In this document: positions 43,087 to 52,370 of the stretch, piece after piece
How positions within the stretch are numbered: the stretch's first letter is position 1
Layout: every line of letters begins with the position of its first letter
Assembly (NCBI RefSeq): GCF_014196115.1
Contig: NZ_JACIDB010000001.1
Span: 992,001 to 1,056,000 of the forward strand
Length of the DNA stretch: 64,000 nt
Reading direction: 5' to 3'
Source of the DNA: Sphingomonas aquatilis
Lineage (GTDB): Bacteria; Pseudomonadota; Alphaproteobacteria; Sphingomonadales; Sphingomonadaceae
Translations under genes and position numbers: made by a program
The notes under the pieces: model-generated
What the model was told of the DNA's origin: nothing
Databases searched by the model: none
The model's input: only the letters and a program-made list of their open reading frames with translations

Positions 43087-43350
43087 ATGGGTAACGAATA
43101 TCGCGCCAAGGTGTTCAAATCAGGCAATTCCGTCGCACTGCGCCTGCCGAAGGCGCTCGGCCTGAAGGAAGGCGACGAGATGCTGCTGCGCGAAGAGCGG
43201 GGCAGTTTCATCGTCGAACCCGCGCCGGTCGTCCCGAAGAAGATCGACCTCACCGGCATCTACGGCTCGTGCCCGGGGATCAAGCCGGTGGAGCGGCTCG
43301 ACATGGCGCCGCGCGAGCTGGATTGGGAAGGGAAGCTCCTTCGCCCATGA
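43087..43350 (+). CDS. vapB: VapB-type antitoxin (AbrB/MazE-like)
   Basis: An 87-residue protein. The swapped-hairpin AbrB fold is seen in YRAKVFKSGNSVALRLPKAL and GDEMLLREERGSFIVE. The C-terminal ~40 residues would neutralise VapC. GGAGG precedes the start. It overlaps vapC by 4 bp. Confidence 0.88.
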   Translation: MGNEYRAKVFKSGNSVALRLPKALGLKEGDEMLLREERGSFIVEPAPVVPKKIDLTGIYGSCPGIKPVERLDMAPRELDWEGKLLRP

Positions 43351-43724
43351 CCGCGCCGCGCTTTCTGCTCGATACCAATATCCTCGTCTATCTCATTGCC
43401 GGCGAACGCGATCTGCTCCGGGATCGCGTCCAGCAGCACGAGCCGGGCACGATCGTGACGTCGACATTGTGCGTGGCTGAGGCGCTGTCCGGCATTACAG
43501 ACGATGACCAGAAGGTCGCACTCGGTCGGCTGCTGACCGTCATCGAACCCTTACCCTTCGGTATGCCGGAAGCCCGGCGTTTTCCGGATGTGCCGTTCCG
43601 ACGCGGCAAGCTCGATCGCTTCATCGCAGCCCACGCGTTGGCGACCGGCCTGACGATCGTCACCAACAACGAAGCCGACTTCGCCGACATCCCCGGCCTC
43701 CAAATCGAAAACTGGACCCAATGA
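43347..43724 (+). CDS. vapC: VapC-type PIN-domain toxin RNase
   Basis: A 125-residue PIN domain. Acidic Mg-binding residues occur in [36 protein letters not shown] and [12 protein letters not shown]. It cleaves RNA (often tRNA) when freed from VapB. The stop overlaps the trmD start by 4 bp (ATGA), which is unusual: a toxin cistron coupled to a housekeeping gene. Confidence 0.9.
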   Translation: MTAPRFLLDTNILVYLIAGERDLLRDRVQQHEPGTIVTSTLCVAEALSGITDDDQKVALGRLLTVIEPLPFGMPEARRFPDVPFRRGKLDRFIAAHALATGLTIVTNNEADFADIPGLQIENWTQ

Positions 43725-44446
43725 CCTTCGCTGCCACCGTCCTCACCCTCTACCCGGAGATGTTCCCCGGCCCGCTTGGCGTCTCGCTCGCCGGCCGCGC
43801 GCTACGGGAAGGGGGCTGGACCTGCGATCCCGTCCAGATCCGCGACTTCGCCACCGACAAGCACCGCTCGGTCGACGACACGCCCGCGGGCGGCGGCGCC
43901 GGCATGGTGTTGCGCGCCGACGTGCTGGCGGCGGCGGTGGACAGCGTCGCGGACGGTCGCCCGATCCTCGCCATGACCCCGCGCGGCGCACCGCTCACCC
44001 AGAGCCGCGTCCGCGCGCTCGCGAACGGCCCTGGCGTCATCATCCTGTGCGGCCGGTTCGAAGGCTTCGACGAACGCCTGTTCGACGGCCGCGAGATCGA
44101 GCAGGTCTCGATCGGCGACTACATATTGTCGGGCGGCGAGATGGGGGCGCTGGTGCTGCTCGACGCTTGCATTCGGCTGCGTCCCGGCGTAATGGGCGCG
44201 CCTTCCAGCGGGGATGACGAGAGCTTCGAAACGGGGCTGCTCGAATATCCGCAATATACCCGCCCCTATGAATGGGAAGGGCGCACGATCCCCGAAGTGC
44301 TGCGATCGGGGGATCATGCGAAGATCGCGGCCTGGCGGCAACACCAGGCAGAGGTCGATACACGGCTACGGAGGCCGGACCTTTGGGAGCGCCATGAGGG
44401 CGCTCGGGTCCAACCTCCCTCTGGCGCGCGGCGACGTAAGGACTGA
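43721..44446 (+). CDS. trmD: tRNA (guanine-N1)-methyltransferase TrmD
   Basis: A 241-residue SPOUT methyltransferase. Trefoil-knot segments [29 protein letters not shown] and the [20 protein letters not shown] helix are clear. It makes m1G37 in tRNA. It starts within the vapC stop; rplS follows 4 bp after the stop. Confidence 0.96.
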   Translation: MTFAATVLTLYPEMFPGPLGVSLAGRALREGGWTCDPVQIRDFATDKHRSVDDTPAGGGAGMVLRADVLAAAVDSVADGRPILAMTPRGAPLTQSRVRALANGPGVIILCGRFEGFDERLFDGREIEQVSIGDYILSGGEMGALVLLDACIRLRPGVMGAPSSGDDESFETGLLEYPQYTRPYEWEGRTIPEVLRSGDHAKIAAWRQHQAEVDTRLRRPDLWERHEGARVQPPSGARRRKD

Positions 44447-44450
44447 AGTC

Positions 44451-44843
44451 ATGAACCTCATTCAGCAGCTCGAAGCCGAGCAGATCGAAAAGCTGACCGC
44501 CAAGCGCGCGATCCCCGAATTCCGTCCCGGCGACACGCTGAAGGTCGGCGTGAAGGTCGTCGAAGGCGAGCGTACCCGCGTCCAGAACTACGAAGGCGTG
44601 TGCATCGCGCGGTCGAACAAGGGCATGGGTTCCTCGTTCACTGTCCGCAAGATCAGCTTCGGCGAGGGCGTCGAGCGCGTCTTCCCGCTCTATTCGCCGA
44701 ACATCGATTCGATCGACGTCGTCCGCAAGGGCGCCGTGCGTCGCGCGAAGCTCTATTATCTGCGTGGCCGCACCGGCAAGTCGGCGCGTATCGCCGAACG
44801 CCGCGACACGCGCCCCGCGAAGGGCACCGCCGCCGCGGAGTAA
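44451..44843 (+). CDS. rplS: 50S ribosomal protein L19
   Basis: A 130-residue protein. Core [40 protein letters not shown] and [21 protein letters not shown] are typical. It lies at the 30S-50S interface and ends the rpsP-rimM-trmD-rplS group. Confidence 0.98.
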   Translation: MNLIQQLEAEQIEKLTAKRAIPEFRPGDTLKVGVKVVEGERTRVQNYEGVCIARSNKGMGSSFTVRKISFGEGVERVFPLYSPNIDSIDVVRKGAVRRAKLYYLRGRTGKSARIAERRDTRPAKGTAAAE

Positions 44844-44869
44844 TTCCGGCAGCGTCGCGAGACATGGAA

Positions 44870-44903
44870 AGGGCGCGGGGGGCAACTCCCGCGCCCTTTT
44901 TCG
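44870..44903 (+). terminator. Rho-independent terminator after rplS
   Basis: AGGGCGCGGG/CCCGCGCCCT hairpin followed by TTTTT, 27 bp after the rplS stop. Confidence 0.9.
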
Positions 44904-44961
44904 TGCGTGGGCGTGGGGAAGGGGCTGGAATGCCCGGTCGCCGACGACCTTCGGATTAATC

Positions 44962-45039
44962 CGTCATTGCGAGCGTAGCGAAGCAATCCAGGGCGTCCTG
45001 GTCCGGCTCTGGATTGCTTCGCTACGCTCGCAATGACGG
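44962..45039. repeat. Interspersed palindromic repeat, family F (CGTCATTGCGAGCG type)
   Basis: CGTCATTGCGAGCGTAGCGA and TCGCTACGCTCGCAATGACG are perfect inverse arms; a 78-bp element. A similar core is widespread in proteobacterial genomes. Confidence 0.9.
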
Positions 45040-45096
45040 GTTCGACTGCGTCCGAGTCTAGCCGGCGGGTTCGTTTATCTTCCTGAGCGCCTGGCG

Positions 45097-45984
45097 TCAG
45101 GAATGCGCCTGCTCGCCGCCGCCCATCCCCACCACGAACGCCTGCCAAGCCTCGCTCGGCTCGAGCCGCGCCCTCGCCGCAGCCGGCACGCGCAGGCCCA
45201 CCACGCGCGTCAGCTCGAACCCCGCCAGCGCCGGCATCGCCACGCCCGGCGTGCGCAGGCTGTACGGCATCACCGTGATCCCCAGCCCCGCCGCGACATA
45301 GGCGCCCGCGCGATCGTCGCTCACCGTCCGCGCCGCCATGAACGGGCGCACGCCGCGCGCGGTGAAGAAGCGGCTGACGAGCGGCAGCGCCTCGCACTGG
45401 CGCCGCACGATCATCGTCTCGCCCGCGATATCCTCCGCGGTCACACTGGCGCGGTGGGCGAGGGGGTGCGTCACCGCCATCGCCACGCCATAGCCCTCCT
45501 CGAACAACCGCACGTCATCCGCATCGCGCGCCACGCCGGGGCCGAGCAGCGCATCGATGCGGCCATGGTCCAGCTTGCCCTGCAACTCGCTCGTCCGCCC
45601 CTCGACGATCTCGATCCGCTCATCCGGCGCCGCGGCCCGCGCGGCCGCCAGCGCCGCGCCCAGCGCGATGGTGGAGACGGTCGGCGCCACCCCGATGCGG
45701 ATGAGCCGATGCGGCGGCGTCGCCTGCACCGCGCGCTCGGCGGCGGCGAACTCCGCTTCGATCCGCCGGGCATGATCGACGAAGCGCGTCCCCGCGTCGG
45801 TCAATCGCACCCGCCGCCCGCTGCGATCGAATAGTTGCTGGCCAAGCAACGCCTCCAGCTTGGCGATCCCCGCCGACAGCGTCGGCTGCGTCACCCGCGC
45901 GCTGGCGGCGGCCGCGGAAAAGCTCCCCTGATCGACGACGCCCAGACAATAGCGGATCAGATAGCGGTCGATCATAGATGCCAT
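45097..45984 (-). CDS. LysR-family transcriptional regulator
   Basis: A 295-residue protein. N-terminal winged HTH (GSFSAAAASARVTQPTLSAG, then LFDRSGRRVRLTDAG) and a periplasmic-binding-protein-like effector domain (IGVAPTVSTIALGAALAAA). Divergently oriented to the acyl-CoA dehydrogenase gene, 82 bp apart, so it probably controls the leucine/isovalerate operon; the effector is unknown. Confidence 0.9.
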   Translation of the reverse strand: MASMIDRYLIRYCLGVVDQGSFSAAAASARVTQPTLSAGIAKLEALLGQQLFDRSGRRVRLTDAGTRFVDHARRIEAEFAAAERAVQATPPHRLIRIGVAPTVSTIALGAALAAARAAAPDERIEIVEGRTSELQGKLDHGRIDALLGPGVARDADDVRLFEEGYGVAMAVTHPLAHRASVTAEDIAGETMIVRRQCEALPLVSRFFTARGVRPFMAARTVSDDRAGAYVAAGLGITVMPYSLRTPGVAMPALAGFELTRVVGLRVPAAARARLEPSEAWQAFVVGMGGGEQAHS

Positions 45985-46066
45985 CTATACGTCGCCGCGT
46001 CCGCTGTCGATTTTCCCTGGCGCCCGTGCCTGTGGTAGCAGGGGTGCAAAGACATAAGGAGCGGAT

Positions 46067-47236
46067 GTGACACCCGATTTCGATTTCGCCCTCGGCGAGG
46101 CCGCGGACATGATCCGCGACTCGACGCAGCGCTTCGCCACCGACCGGATCGCGCCGCTCGCTGCCAGGATCGACGCCGACGACTGGTTCCCGCGCGACGA
46201 ACTGTGGACCGCGATGGGCGAACTCGGCCTCCACGGCATCACCGTCGAGGAAGCCGACGGCGGCCTCGGCCTCGGCTATCTCGAACATGTCGTCGCGGTG
46301 GAGGAAGTCAGCCGCGCGTCGGCCTCGATCGGCCTCAGCTACGGCGCGCATTCGAACCTCTGCATCAACCAGATCCGCCGCTGGGCGAACGCGGAGCAAA
46401 AGGCGAAATACCTGCCCAAGCTCATCAGCGGCGAACACGTCGGCAGCCTCGCCATGTCCGAAGCGGGCGCGGGCAGCGACGTCGTCTCGATGAAGCTGCG
46501 CGCCGAGGCACGAGGAGACGGCTATGTCCTCAACGGCACCAAATTCTGGATCACCAACGCGGCCTACGCCGACACGCTCGTCGTCTATGCGAAGACGGGT
46601 GAGGGGTCGCGCGGCATCACCGCCTTCCTGATCGAAAAGGACATGCCCGGCTTCAGCATCGGGCAAAAGATCGACAAGATGGGCATGCGCGGCTCGCCGA
46701 CCGCGGAACTCGTGTTCGACGATTGCTACGTGTCTGCCGAACAGATCATGGGGCCGCTCAACGGCGGCGTCGGCGTGCTGATGAGCGGCCTCGACTATGA
46801 GCGCGCGGTGCTCGCCGGCATCCAGCTCGGCATCATGCAGGCCTGCCTCGACGTCGTCGTGCCCTTCGTCCGCGATCGCAAGCAGTTCGGCCAGCCGATC
46901 GGCCAGTTCCAGTTGATGCAGGGCAAGATCGCCGACATGTACGTCGCGCTCAACTCGGCGCGCGCCTATGTCTATGCCGTCGCCAAGAGCTGCGACGCCG
47001 GCAAGACCACCCGCTTCGATGCCGCCGGCGCGATCCTGCTGGCGAGCGAAAATGCGGTGAAGGTCGCGCTCGAGGCGATCCAGGCACTGGGCGGCGCCGG
47101 CTATACCAAGGACTGGCCGGTCGAACGCTTCATGCGCGACGCCAAGCTGCTCGACATCGGCGCCGGCACCAACGAAATCCGCCGCATGCTGATCGGCCGC
47201 GAACTCATCGGCGCCGCGCCGAAGGTGGCGCAGTGA
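46067..47236 (+). CDS. Isovaleryl-CoA dehydrogenase
   Basis: A 389-residue acyl-CoA dehydrogenase. Signature [18 protein letters not shown], the [19 protein letters not shown] segment and [20 protein letters not shown] (bearing the glutamate base typical of isovaleryl-CoA dehydrogenase-type enzymes). It oxidises isovaleryl-CoA to 3-methylcrotonyl-CoA using FAD and ETF. A GTG start preceded by AAGGAGCGG. First gene of a pathway operon with carboxylase subunits. Confidence 0.88.
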   Translation: MTPDFDFALGEAADMIRDSTQRFATDRIAPLAARIDADDWFPRDELWTAMGELGLHGITVEEADGGLGLGYLEHVVAVEEVSRASASIGLSYGAHSNLCINQIRRWANAEQKAKYLPKLISGEHVGSLAMSEAGAGSDVVSMKLRAEARGDGYVLNGTKFWITNAAYADTLVVYAKTGEGSRGITAFLIEKDMPGFSIGQKIDKMGMRGSPTAELVFDDCYVSAEQIMGPLNGGVGVLMSGLDYERAVLAGIQLGIMQACLDVVVPFVRDRKQFGQPIGQFQLMQGKIADMYVALNSARAYVYAVAKSCDAGKTTRFDAAGAILLASENAVKVALEAIQALGGAGYTKDWPVERFMRDAKLLDIGAGTNEIRRMLIGRELIGAAPKVAQ

Positions 47237-47246
47237 GGGCCTCCCA

Positions 47247-47388
47247 ATTCCTCCCTGCGCGCAGCGCGGGGAAGGGGACCGCCGGTCGCAGACCGGTGGT
47301 GGAGGGGCCGGCGCAGCCGGTGCTTCGCACCGCCCCTCCACCACCGCTACGCGGCGGTCCCCCTCCCCAAGCAAGCTTGGGGAGGATC
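47247..47388. repeat. Interspersed repeat, family E
   Basis: TTCCTCCCTGCGCGCAGCGC, GGTGGTGGAGGGG, CCCCTCCACCACCGC and CCCCCTCCCCAAGCAAGCTT, TGGGGAGGA. It lies between the dehydrogenase and carboxylase genes. Confidence 0.8.
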
Positions 47389-47390
47389 TG

Positions 47391-48983
47391 ATGGGCCCCG
47401 TTCTCCCCACCACCGTCACCCGCGACGGCGAGGCCTTCGCCCGCAACGCCGCGCACAACCGCGCGCTCGCCGACCGCCTGCGCGCCGACGTCGCGACGGC
47501 GGGCCTCGGCGGCAATGCCAAATCGCGCGAGCGCCACACCGCCCGCGGCAAGCTGCTCCCCCGCAATCGCGTCGAACGCCTGCTCGATCCTGGCAGCGCC
47601 TTCCTCGAAATCGGCCAGCTCGCCGCCTACGGCCTCTATGACGATGACGTCCCCGGCGCCGGCATGATCGCCGGCATCGGCCGCGTGTCGGGCCGGCAGG
47701 TGATGATCGTCTGCAACGACGCGACGGTGAAGGGCGGCACCTACTTCCCGTTGACCGTGAAGAAGCACCTCCGCGCGCAGGAAATCGCGCAGGAAAATCG
47801 CCTGCCGTGCATCTACCTCGTCGACAGCGGCGGCGCCAACCTGCCGCATCAGGCGGAGGTGTTCCCCGACCGCGATCACTTCGGCCGCATCTTCTTCAAT
47901 CAGGCGAACATGTCGGCGCTCGGCATCCCGCAGATCGCCTGTGTCATGGGCAGCTGCACCGCGGGCGGCGCCTATGTCCCCGCCATGTCCGACGAGACGA
48001 TCATCGTCCGCGGCCAGGGCACGATCTTCCTCGCCGGCCCGCCGCTGGTGAAGGCCGCGACGGGAGAGGTCATCAGCGCCGAAGACTTAGGCGGTGCCGA
48101 CACGCACGGCCGCCGCTCGGGCGTCGTCGACCACGTTGCCGAAAACGACGACCACGCGCTGTCGATCGTCCGCGACATCGTCGCGACGCTGCCCGAACAG
48201 ACCGGCCCGCAGATCGCGCCGGCCCGCGCCCCGCTCTACCCGGCGGAGGACCTCTACGGCCTGATCCCCGACGACGTCCGCGCCCCCTATGACGTCCACG
48301 AGGTGATCGCGCGCCTGGTCGACGGCTCCGAATTCCACGAATTCAAGGCGCTGTACGGCGCGTCGCTGGTCTGCGGCTTCGCCACCATCCACGGCCTGCC
48401 CGTCGCGATCCTCGCCAACAACGGCGTGCTGTTCAGCGAAAGCGCGCAAAAGGGCGCGCATTTCATCGAGCTCGCCTGCCAGCGCAAAATCCCGCTGCTG
48501 TTCCTCCAGAACATTTCGGGTTTCATGGTCGGTGGCAAGTATGAGGCGGAAGGCATCGCCAAACATGGCGCAAAGCTCGTCACCGCCGTCGCCACCGCGA
48601 GCGTGCCGAAGATCACCATCCTGATCGGCGGCAGCTTCGGCGCGGGCAATTACGGCATGTGCGGCCGCGCCTATTCGCCCCGCTTCCTGTTCACCTGGCC
48701 CAACAGCCGGATCAGCGTGATGGGCGGCGAACAGGCGGCCAGCGTCCTCGCCACCGTCCACCGCGACGCGGACAGTTGGACGCCCGATCAGGCCGAAGCC
48801 TTCAAGGCCCCCGTCCGCGCCAAATACGAAGACGAGGGCAACCCCTGGTACGCCACCGCGCGCCTGTGGGACGACGGCATCATCGACCCCGCGCAGACCC
48901 GCGACGTCCTCGGCCTCAGCCTCGCAGCCTGCCTCAACGCCCCCATCCCGGAGCGCCCCAGCTTCGGCGTGTTCCGGATGTGA
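47391..48983 (+). CDS. Methylcrotonoyl-CoA carboxylase beta subunit
   Basis: A 530-residue carboxyltransferase. Motifs include [17 protein letters not shown], the oxyanion segment [25 protein letters not shown] and [20 protein letters not shown]. Sequence and the neighbouring isovaleryl-CoA dehydrogenase favour methylcrotonoyl-CoA over propionyl-CoA as substrate. It works with the biotin-carrying alpha subunit at 49663. Confidence 0.9.
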   Translation: MGPVLPTTVTRDGEAFARNAAHNRALADRLRADVATAGLGGNAKSRERHTARGKLLPRNRVERLLDPGSAFLEIGQLAAYGLYDDDVPGAGMIAGIGRVSGRQVMIVCNDATVKGGTYFPLTVKKHLRAQEIAQENRLPCIYLVDSGGANLPHQAEVFPDRDHFGRIFFNQANMSALGIPQIACVMGSCTAGGAYVPAMSDETIIVRGQGTIFLAGPPLVKAATGEVISAEDLGGADTHGRRSGVVDHVAENDDHALSIVRDIVATLPEQTGPQIAPARAPLYPAEDLYGLIPDDVRAPYDVHEVIARLVDGSEFHEFKALYGASLVCGFATIHGLPVAILANNGVLFSESAQKGAHFIELACQRKIPLLFLQNISGFMVGGKYEAEGIAKHGAKLVTAVATASVPKITILIGGSFGAGNYGMCGRAYSPRFLFTWPNSRISVMGGEQAASVLATVHRDADSWTPDQAEAFKAPVRAKYEDEGNPWYATARLWDDGIIDPAQTRDVLGLSLAACLNAPIPERPSFGVFRM

Positions 48984-48997
48984 TCGGCGGGACCCGC

Positions 48998-49414
48998 CTA
49001 TTCCTCCCCAAGCGCCGCTTGGGGAGGGGGACCGCCGGCCGCAGGCCGGTGGTGGAGGGGCATGCGCACCTGTGCGGCCGCCACCACCAGCCGGACGACG
49101 TCCTCCAGATCGCGGAGCACCTCGCGTGCAGACACCCGCAACGTCTCGATCCCATAGGCCGGCAGCATCGCATCCCGCCGCTCGTCACGCTCCGGCCGAT
49201 CGCCGCGATCATGCGCCTCGCCATCGACCTCGACCGCCAGCCGCGCCGCCGCGCAATAGAAATCCAGTACGAACGGCCCCGCCGGATGCTGCCGTCTGAA
49301 CTTCAAACCCGAAGGCCGCGCGCGCAAGGTCGCCCACAACGCCACCTCAGGCACCGTCATCGTGCGGCGCAACTGGCGCGCGTGGCGCACTGTCCTTCCC
49401 GGCTTGTCGAGCAT
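48998..49414 (-). CDS. DUF559 endonuclease-like protein (Vsr-like fold)
   Basis: A 138-residue protein of the DUF559 endonuclease-like family. The core shows LDFYCAAARLAVEVDGEAHD, where the LAVEVDG acidic residues match restriction-endonuclease-like catalysis, and the RDAMLPAYGIETLRVSA strand. The C-terminal ~20 residues run into a family E repeat. It is antisense inside a plus-strand catabolic operon, with repeats on both sides, suggesting insertion. The true catalytic role is unproven. Confidence 0.75.
   Translation of the reverse strand: MLDKPGRTVRHARQLRRTMTVPEVALWATLRARPSGLKFRRQHPAGPFVLDFYCAAARLAVEVDGEAHDRGDRPERDERRDAMLPAYGIETLRVSAREVLRDLEDVVRLVVAAAQVRMPLHHRPAAGGPPPQAALGEE
49002..49062. 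repeat. Family E repeat, half unit at the DUF559 3' end
   Basis: TTCCTCCCCAAGCGCCGCTT, GGGGAGGGGGACCGCCGGCC and GGTGGTGGAGGGG. It encodes the C-terminus of the DUF559 protein on the minus strand. Confidence 0.7.
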
Positions 49415-49420
49415 CGCGCA

Positions 49421-49477
49421 GGCCCCTCCACCATGCTTCGCATGGTCCCCCTCCCCGAGACAAGCTCGGGGAGGATA
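49421..49477. repeat. Family E repeat, half unit at the DUF559 5' side
   Basis: CCCCTCCACCATGCTTCGCA, TGGTCCCCCTCCCCGAGACA, AGCTCGGGGAGGA. It is the inverse of the half unit at 49002, so the DUF559 gene sits between two inverted half repeats. Confidence 0.7.
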
Positions 49478-49662
49478 GGGCGAGGCCCGATGGCGCTGTC
49501 CTACACGCCATCAAATATGGTAAGGGGAACGTGCATGGCCGCGCTCCTCGCTTCGCCCTCGCACACCCCGGTACGTTCCTCGCCCCCGCAGCCCCCGGTG
49601 TCCGGGACACGACGTACCCTCCACTTCGTCCACTTCCAGCAACACTTCCCCCGGAGCGCCCC

Positions 49663-51672
49663 GTGATCGAATCGCTGCTCATCGCCAATCGCGGCGAGAT
49701 CGCCTGCCGCATCATCCGCACCGCACGCGGCCTCGGCATCCGCACGATCGCGGTCCATTCCGATGCCGATGCGACCGCGCTCCACGTCCGCGAGGCCGAC
49801 GAAGCCGTCGCGATCGGCGGCCCGCGCCCGGCCGAAAGCTATCTGATCGGCGAGCGCATCATCGCCGCGGCCAAGGCCACCGGCGCACAGGCGATCCACC
49901 CCGGCTACGGTTTCTTGAGCGAAAATGCCGACTTCGCGCAGGCGGTGCAGGACGCCGGCCTGATCTGGGTCGGTCCCAATCCCGACAGCATCCGCGCAAT
50001 GGGCCTGAAGGACGCTGCCAAGGCGCGCATGATCGCCGCCGGCGTGCCCGTCACGCCCGGCTACCTCGGCGAAGACCAGTCGCCCGATCGCCTCCGGTCT
50101 GAGGCCGACGCGATCGGCTATCCCGTCCTCATCAAGGCGGTGGCGGGCGGCGGCGGCAAGGGCATGCGCCGCGTCGACGATGCCGCCGATTTCGCCGAAG
50201 CGCTCGCCAGCTGCCAGCGCGAGGCGGCGGCCTCGTTCGGCGACGACCGCGTCCTGCTCGAAAAATACGTGCTGAGCCCGCGCCATATCGAGGTGCAGGT
50301 CTTCGGCGACAGCCACGGTAACGTCGTCCATCTGTTCGAACGCGACTGCTCGCTCCAGCGCCGCCACCAGAAGGTGATCGAGGAAGCCCCCGCGCCCGGC
50401 ATGGACGCCGCCACCCGCGAAACGGTCTGCGCCGCCGCCGTCCGCGCCGCGCAGGCGGTCGACTATGTCGGCGCCGGCACGATCGAATTCATCGCCGACG
50501 CCAGCGAGGGCCTGAACGCCGATCGCATCTGGTTCATGGAGATGAACACCCGCCTGCAGGTCGAACATCCGGTGACTGAGATGATCACCGGCCAGGACCT
50601 CGTCGAATGGCAGCTGCGCGTCGCCAGCGGCGAGCCGCTGCCCTGCCGTCAGGACCAATTGGCGATCCACGGCCACGCGATGGAAGCACGCCTCTACGCC
50701 GAGGATCCCGCCAAGGGCTTCCTGCCCAGCATCGGCCGCCTCGACGCCTTCGATCTTGGCGACACCGTGCGCGTCGATACCGGCGTCGAACAGGGCGCCA
50801 CGATCACCCCCTATTACGATCCGATGATCGCCAAGGTGATCGCCCATGGCGACACCCGTGAAGAGGCGCGCGAAACGCTTGCCGACGCGCTGGACGCCGC
50901 AATCGTCTGGCCGCTGCGCAGCAATGCGGGCTTCCTCGTCGAGGCGCTCGACCACCCCGCCTTCGTCGCCGCGACCCTCGACACCGGCCTCATCGCCCGC
51001 GAAGGCGACGCGCTGATGCCGCCCGCGCTGCCCAGCGAAGAGGTGCTGGTCGAAGCCGCCCAGGCGCTCGCCGGCCCGCAGCCGGTGCCGGGCTTCCGCC
51101 TCAACGCCGCGCCGCGCCAGATCGCGATGCTGTCGGTGGCGGGGGAGCCGGTGGAGGTGGACTTCAGCCACCCCGCCTCACCCCCGTTCGCCCTGAGCCA
51201 ATCCCACATCCAGTTCGGGCTGAGCCAACCCCACACTCCGTTCGCCCTGAGCCTGTCGAAGGGCGGGGTGCCACAAACGCAGGCATCCCCTGCGGCAACC
51301 CGGGCTTCGACAGGCTCAGCCCGAACGGATGTTGGGGCGGCTCACCGAGGTACGGCCCCCGACCGCCTCCTCGTCACCGAAGGCGGCCAAACGTGGGAAA
51401 TCACCCCCTATCGCGCCGCCGCCGCCGCGGCCGGCGGGGCAGGGGACGGCGCGATCCTCTCCCCCATGCCGGGCCGCATCATCGCGGTCGACGTCACCGC
51501 CGGCCAATCCGTCACCAAGGGCCAGCGCCTCGTCACGCTGGAGGCGATGAAGATGGAACACAGCCTCACCGCCCCCTTCGACGGCGTGGTCGCAGACCTC
51601 ACCGCCACGCCCGAGGCGCAGGTGCCCGAAGGCACGCTGCTTGTCCGCATCGAACCGCAGGGAGAGCAATAA
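49663..51672 (+). CDS. Methylcrotonoyl-CoA carboxylase alpha subunit (biotin carboxylase/BCCP) with repeat-encoded insert
   Basis: A 669-residue protein. The biotin carboxylase domain has SLLIANRGEIACRIIRTARG, ATP-grasp AVAGGGGKGMRRVDD (residues ~162-170) and MEMNTRLQVEHPVTEM. The biotinyl domain ends with EAMKMEHSLTAPFDG (K630 is the biotinylation site). Between the two, residues about 508-556 are encoded by family D repeat arms (51184-51329), again kept in frame. Pathway as for the beta subunit; it carboxylates 3-methylcrotonyl-CoA. GTG start used; ATG upstream is not family-like. Confidence 0.9.
   Translation: MIESLLIANRGEIACRIIRTARGLGIRTIAVHSDADATALHVREADEAVAIGGPRPAESYLIGERIIAAAKATGAQAIHPGYGFLSENADFAQAVQDAGLIWVGPNPDSIRAMGLKDAAKARMIAAGVPVTPGYLGEDQSPDRLRSEADAIGYPVLIKAVAGGGGKGMRRVDDAADFAEALASCQREAAASFGDDRVLLEKYVLSPRHIEVQVFGDSHGNVVHLFERDCSLQRRHQKVIEEAPAPGMDAATRETVCAAAVRAAQAVDYVGAGTIEFIADASEGLNADRIWFMEMNTRLQVEHPVTEMITGQDLVEWQLRVASGEPLPCRQDQLAIHGHAMEARLYAEDPAKGFLPSIGRLDAFDLGDTVRVDTGVEQGATITPYYDPMIAKVIAHGDTREEARETLADALDAAIVWPLRSNAGFLVEALDHPAFVAATLDTGLIAREGDALMPPALPSEEVLVEAAQALAGPQPVPGFRLNAAPRQIAMLSVAGEPVEVDFSHPASPPFALSQSHIQFGLSQPHTPFALSLSKGGVPQTQASPAATRASTGSARTDVGAAHRGTAPDRLLVTEGGQTWEITPYRAAAAAAGGAGDGAILSPMPGRIIAVDVTAGQSVTKGQRLVTLEAMKMEHSLTAPFDGVVADLTATPEAQVPEGTLLVRIEPQGEQ
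51184..51329. repeat. Family D repeat cluster inside the MCC alpha gene
   Basis: CGTTCGCCCTGAGCC (51185), AGTTCGGGCTGAGCC (51213) and CGTTCGCCCTGAGCCTGTCG (51239) are left-arm copies, and GCTTCGACAGGCTCAGCCCG (51304) is the right arm, so the element has an extra double left arm. In frame with no stop. Confidence 0.9.
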
Positions 51673-52124
51673 TGGCCGGCCGCTTCTACGACGAATGGCA
51701 GGTCGGCGACCGCCTGACGCACGACATCCGCCGTACCGTGACCGAGACGGACAACCTCCTGTTCTCGACCATGACCCACAACCCGCAGCCGCTGCACCTC
51801 GACGCCGAAGCGGCGAAGGCGAGCGAGTTCGGCCAGATCCTCGTCAACGGCACCTTCACCTTCGCGCTGATGGTCGGCCTGTCGGTCGGCGACACGACGC
51901 TCGGTACGCTGGTCGCGAACCTCGGCTACGACAAACTGGTGATGCCCAAGCCGGTGTTCATCGGCGACACGCTCCGCGCCGAAACCGAAGTCGTGGAACT
52001 GCGCGACAGCAAGTCCCGCCTCGACGCCGGCCTCGTCACCTTCCGCCACGTCCTCCTCAACCAGCGCGACGAACCGGTGTGCCAGTGCCTGCGGAAGGCG
52101 CTGCTCAAGCGGAAGGGGGCGTAA
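51672..52124 (+). CDS. MaoC-family acyl-CoA hydratase/dehydratase
   Basis: A 150-residue hot-dog-fold protein. The MaoC motif in TMTHNPQPLHLDAEAA carries the catalytic Asp/His, and GQILVNGTFTFALMVGLSVG is typical. It overlaps the MCC alpha stop by 1 bp, so it is part of the operon. It probably hydrates an enoyl-CoA intermediate in the isovalerate pathway (for example 3-methylglutaconyl-CoA); this role is inferred. Confidence 0.85.
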   Translation: MAGRFYDEWQVGDRLTHDIRRTVTETDNLLFSTMTHNPQPLHLDAEAAKASEFGQILVNGTFTFALMVGLSVGDTTLGTLVANLGYDKLVMPKPVFIGDTLRAETEVVELRDSKSRLDAGLVTFRHVLLNQRDEPVCQCLRKALLKRKGA

Positions 52125-52141
52125 CGCCTTCCCACCCATAT

Positions 52142-52249
52142 CGTCACCCCGGACTAGTTCCGGGGTCCACCGGGCCGCAAGGGAACGGCAAGAGGCTCCA
52201 GCCACCCCCCTCGCCGCGAAGTGGACCCCGGACCAAGTCCGGGGTGACG
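52142..52249. repeat. Family A palindromic repeat
   Basis: A 108-bp copy with arms CGTCACCCCGGACTAGTTCC and CAAGTCCGGGGTGACG. It closes the catabolic operon. Confidence 0.88.
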
Positions 52250-52370
52250 AAGGAAGAGGAGAACCCCTACCGCACCGCAGCAAAGTTTTTCTTGCGGTTC
52301 ATCCACCGGATCGATGGGCTATCCCGCCCCATCCGCTACCCAGCGCAACGATTCCAAAAGGGGCTGAACC

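Noticed and set aside
43053..43724. vapBC as part of a larger mobile island
   Set aside because: No integrase, tRNA attachment site or direct flanking repeats were visible; only a single module is inserted.
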